DNA of 64,000 bases, taken from positions 1 through 64,000 of the forward strand of contig JAQXNU010000135.1 in assembly GCA_029098165.1 (NCBI GenBank), given 5' to 3'. The notes beneath the pieces were generated by a model. That model saw only the letters and a list, made by a program, of their open reading frames with translations. It was not told the origin of the DNA and searched no databases. The first letter of the stretch is position 1. Every line of letters starts with the position of its first letter. Origin of the DNA: Clostridiales bacterium (GTDB lineage: Bacteria; Bacillota; Clostridia; Lachnospirales; Lachnospiraceae). Below, piece by piece: positions 63,191 to 64,000 of the stretch. The position numbers and the translations under genes are program-made.

Positions 63191-63973
63191 ATGATAGAAC
63201 TTACAATAGATGAGATGAATCGAATCGCAAAATACTATGAAAATGCAACGGATTCCTGTATACAGTCAGTACTACAAGGATATATGGGACGTGCATTTGT
63301 AGAAGACAAATCGGATTGTACACTGTCAATCTTATTACAGGGGGATTTTGTATTTCCCTCTGGGGATGAGGAACAGTTTGACGAAGCAAAAGCAAAGAAG
63401 ATGTTGGAGGAGTTTAGAACATTAGATCATTCTGAAGAGTTTCTTTATGTCCCGCAGTCAGAGAAATGGCATGACTTTCTAAAAAAACAGGAAGACCTTA
63501 AGATTATTCAACGGTATACTTTAAGTAAGATGAAGCTTTCAGATTTTGATGTGAGCAATCTGAATTATATAGCAGGCCAGCTGCCAGAAGGATATCAGTT
63601 TGCAAGAATTACGGAATCTATTTACGAGCAGATGATTGCAACAAAATGGTCAGAGGATAATGTGAATAATTTTAAATCCGCATCTGACTTTGTAAACCGT
63701 GGCTTTGGAATTGTTATCTTGCAGAAGGATAAAGTAGTATGTGCTGCGTCCTCATATACGGTCTATGATCGAGGAGTTGAAGTTGAGATTGCAACGGATC
63801 CTGAATATCGACGTCAAGGCCTTGCAACAATGTGTGGAGCTCGATTTGTGTTGGAATGTATCAAAGAGAATAAGGTTCCAAACTGGGATGCAGCCAATAT
63901 GATGTCCGTACATATTGCCAAAAAATTGGGATATACATTTTTGGGAGAATATGATACCTTTGTTTTGAAATAA
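63191..63973 (+). CDS. GNAT family N-acetyltransferase
   Basis: A 260-residue acetyltransferase (two-domain, 'GNAT_acetyltran' type). The N-terminal half is helical; the C-terminal half has ITESIYEQMIATKWSEDN, FGIVILQKDKVVCAASSYTVYDRGVEVEIATDPEYRRQGLATMCGARFVLECI with the acetyl-CoA R-x-x-G-x-A loop. ATG at 63191 has AGGAG 7 nt upstream, starting 10 bp after the DUF2804 stop. Target unknown. Confidence 0.88.
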   Translation: MIELTIDEMNRIAKYYENATDSCIQSVLQGYMGRAFVEDKSDCTLSILLQGDFVFPSGDEEQFDEAKAKKMLEEFRTLDHSEEFLYVPQSEKWHDFLKKQEDLKIIQRYTLSKMKLSDFDVSNLNYIAGQLPEGYQFARITESIYEQMIATKWSEDNVNNFKSASDFVNRGFGIVILQKDKVVCAASSYTVYDRGVEVEIATDPEYRRQGLATMCGARFVLECIKENKVPNWDAANMMSVHIAKKLGYTFLGEYDTFVLK

Positions 63974-63990
63974 AAAGATAGGAGAAGAGA

Positions 63991-64000
63991 ATGATAAATA
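63991..64000 (+). CDS. start of next gene (cut at right edge)
   Basis: ATGATAAATA with AGGAGAAGAG just upstream; only three codons are visible. Likely co-transcribed with the GNAT gene 17 bp upstream. Confidence 0.45.

Overview
The window reads as chromosome of an AT-rich, endospore-forming, plant-polysaccharide-using clostridium, most likely Lachnospiraceae (inference). The grounds are strong AGGAGG-type ribosome sites with occasional TTG/GTG starts, dipicolinate synthase genes (dpaA/dpaB), a T-box leader, FabV, a DUF1015 protein, Lachnospiraceae-style DUF6171/DUF6320 genes, an intracellular GH51 arabinofuranosidase with AraD, and an intracellular pectin methylesterase. No tRNA, rRNA, CRISPR array or prophage was recognised.

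Layout. 1-5 kb: receiver-domain tail, divergent NCS2-type permease, large hybrid histidine kinase. 5-10 kb: secreted VanY-type peptidase with a degenerate penicillin-binding-like domain, a condensation-like acyltransferase with a DUF6320 membrane protein, and a DMT exporter. 10-15.5 kb: ABC-2 exporter facing a NarL-type two-component pair across a shared control region. 15.5-23 kb: dpaAB, split chromate transporter, HAD phosphatase, MATE pump, cyclophilin, ion transporter. 23-25.1 kb: kinase-like protein, TIKI/ChaN-like anchored protein and a methyltransferase relic. 25.4-29.3 kb: arabinose block (araD, ArsR-type regulator, GH51). 29.6-35.4 kb: secreted beta-helix protein, two lipid-linked-sugar glycosyltransferases, a decayed kinase. 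35.5-38 kb: PadR-DUF1700-DUF4097-PspC envelope operon. 38-43.6 kb: argS, a DUF815 ATPase, and hisD behind a leader-peptide attenuator. 43.8-50.7 kb: PQQ-propeller protein, SH3 membrane protein, HAD, YtrA-type regulator with ABC transporter. 51-53.5 kb: DUF1015 protein and a graveyard of IS1182-like and ISL3-like relics that truncates a GNAT gene. 53.6-64 kb: YhbD-like regulator with bactofilin, fabV, T-box-dapA, pectin esterase, a THUMP/HEAT-type methyltransferase, nfo, class D-like sortase, DUF2804, GNAT.

The most notable non-coding content is regulatory and repetitive. There is (i) a ribosome-mediated histidine attenuator upstream of hisD with four His codons and mutually exclusive hairpins; (ii) a family of five ~135-165 bp palindromic elements with a conserved core and arms that differ between copies but stay complementary; (iii) a separate ~250 bp near-perfect palindrome after argS; (iv) several operator-like repeat arrays placed at promoters of regulator genes (NarL-type two-component system, PadR, YtrA, YhbD). 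DapA supplies the substrate that DpaAB turns into spore dipicolinate, so the lysine-type T-box on dapA links lysine supply and sporulation metabolism (inference).
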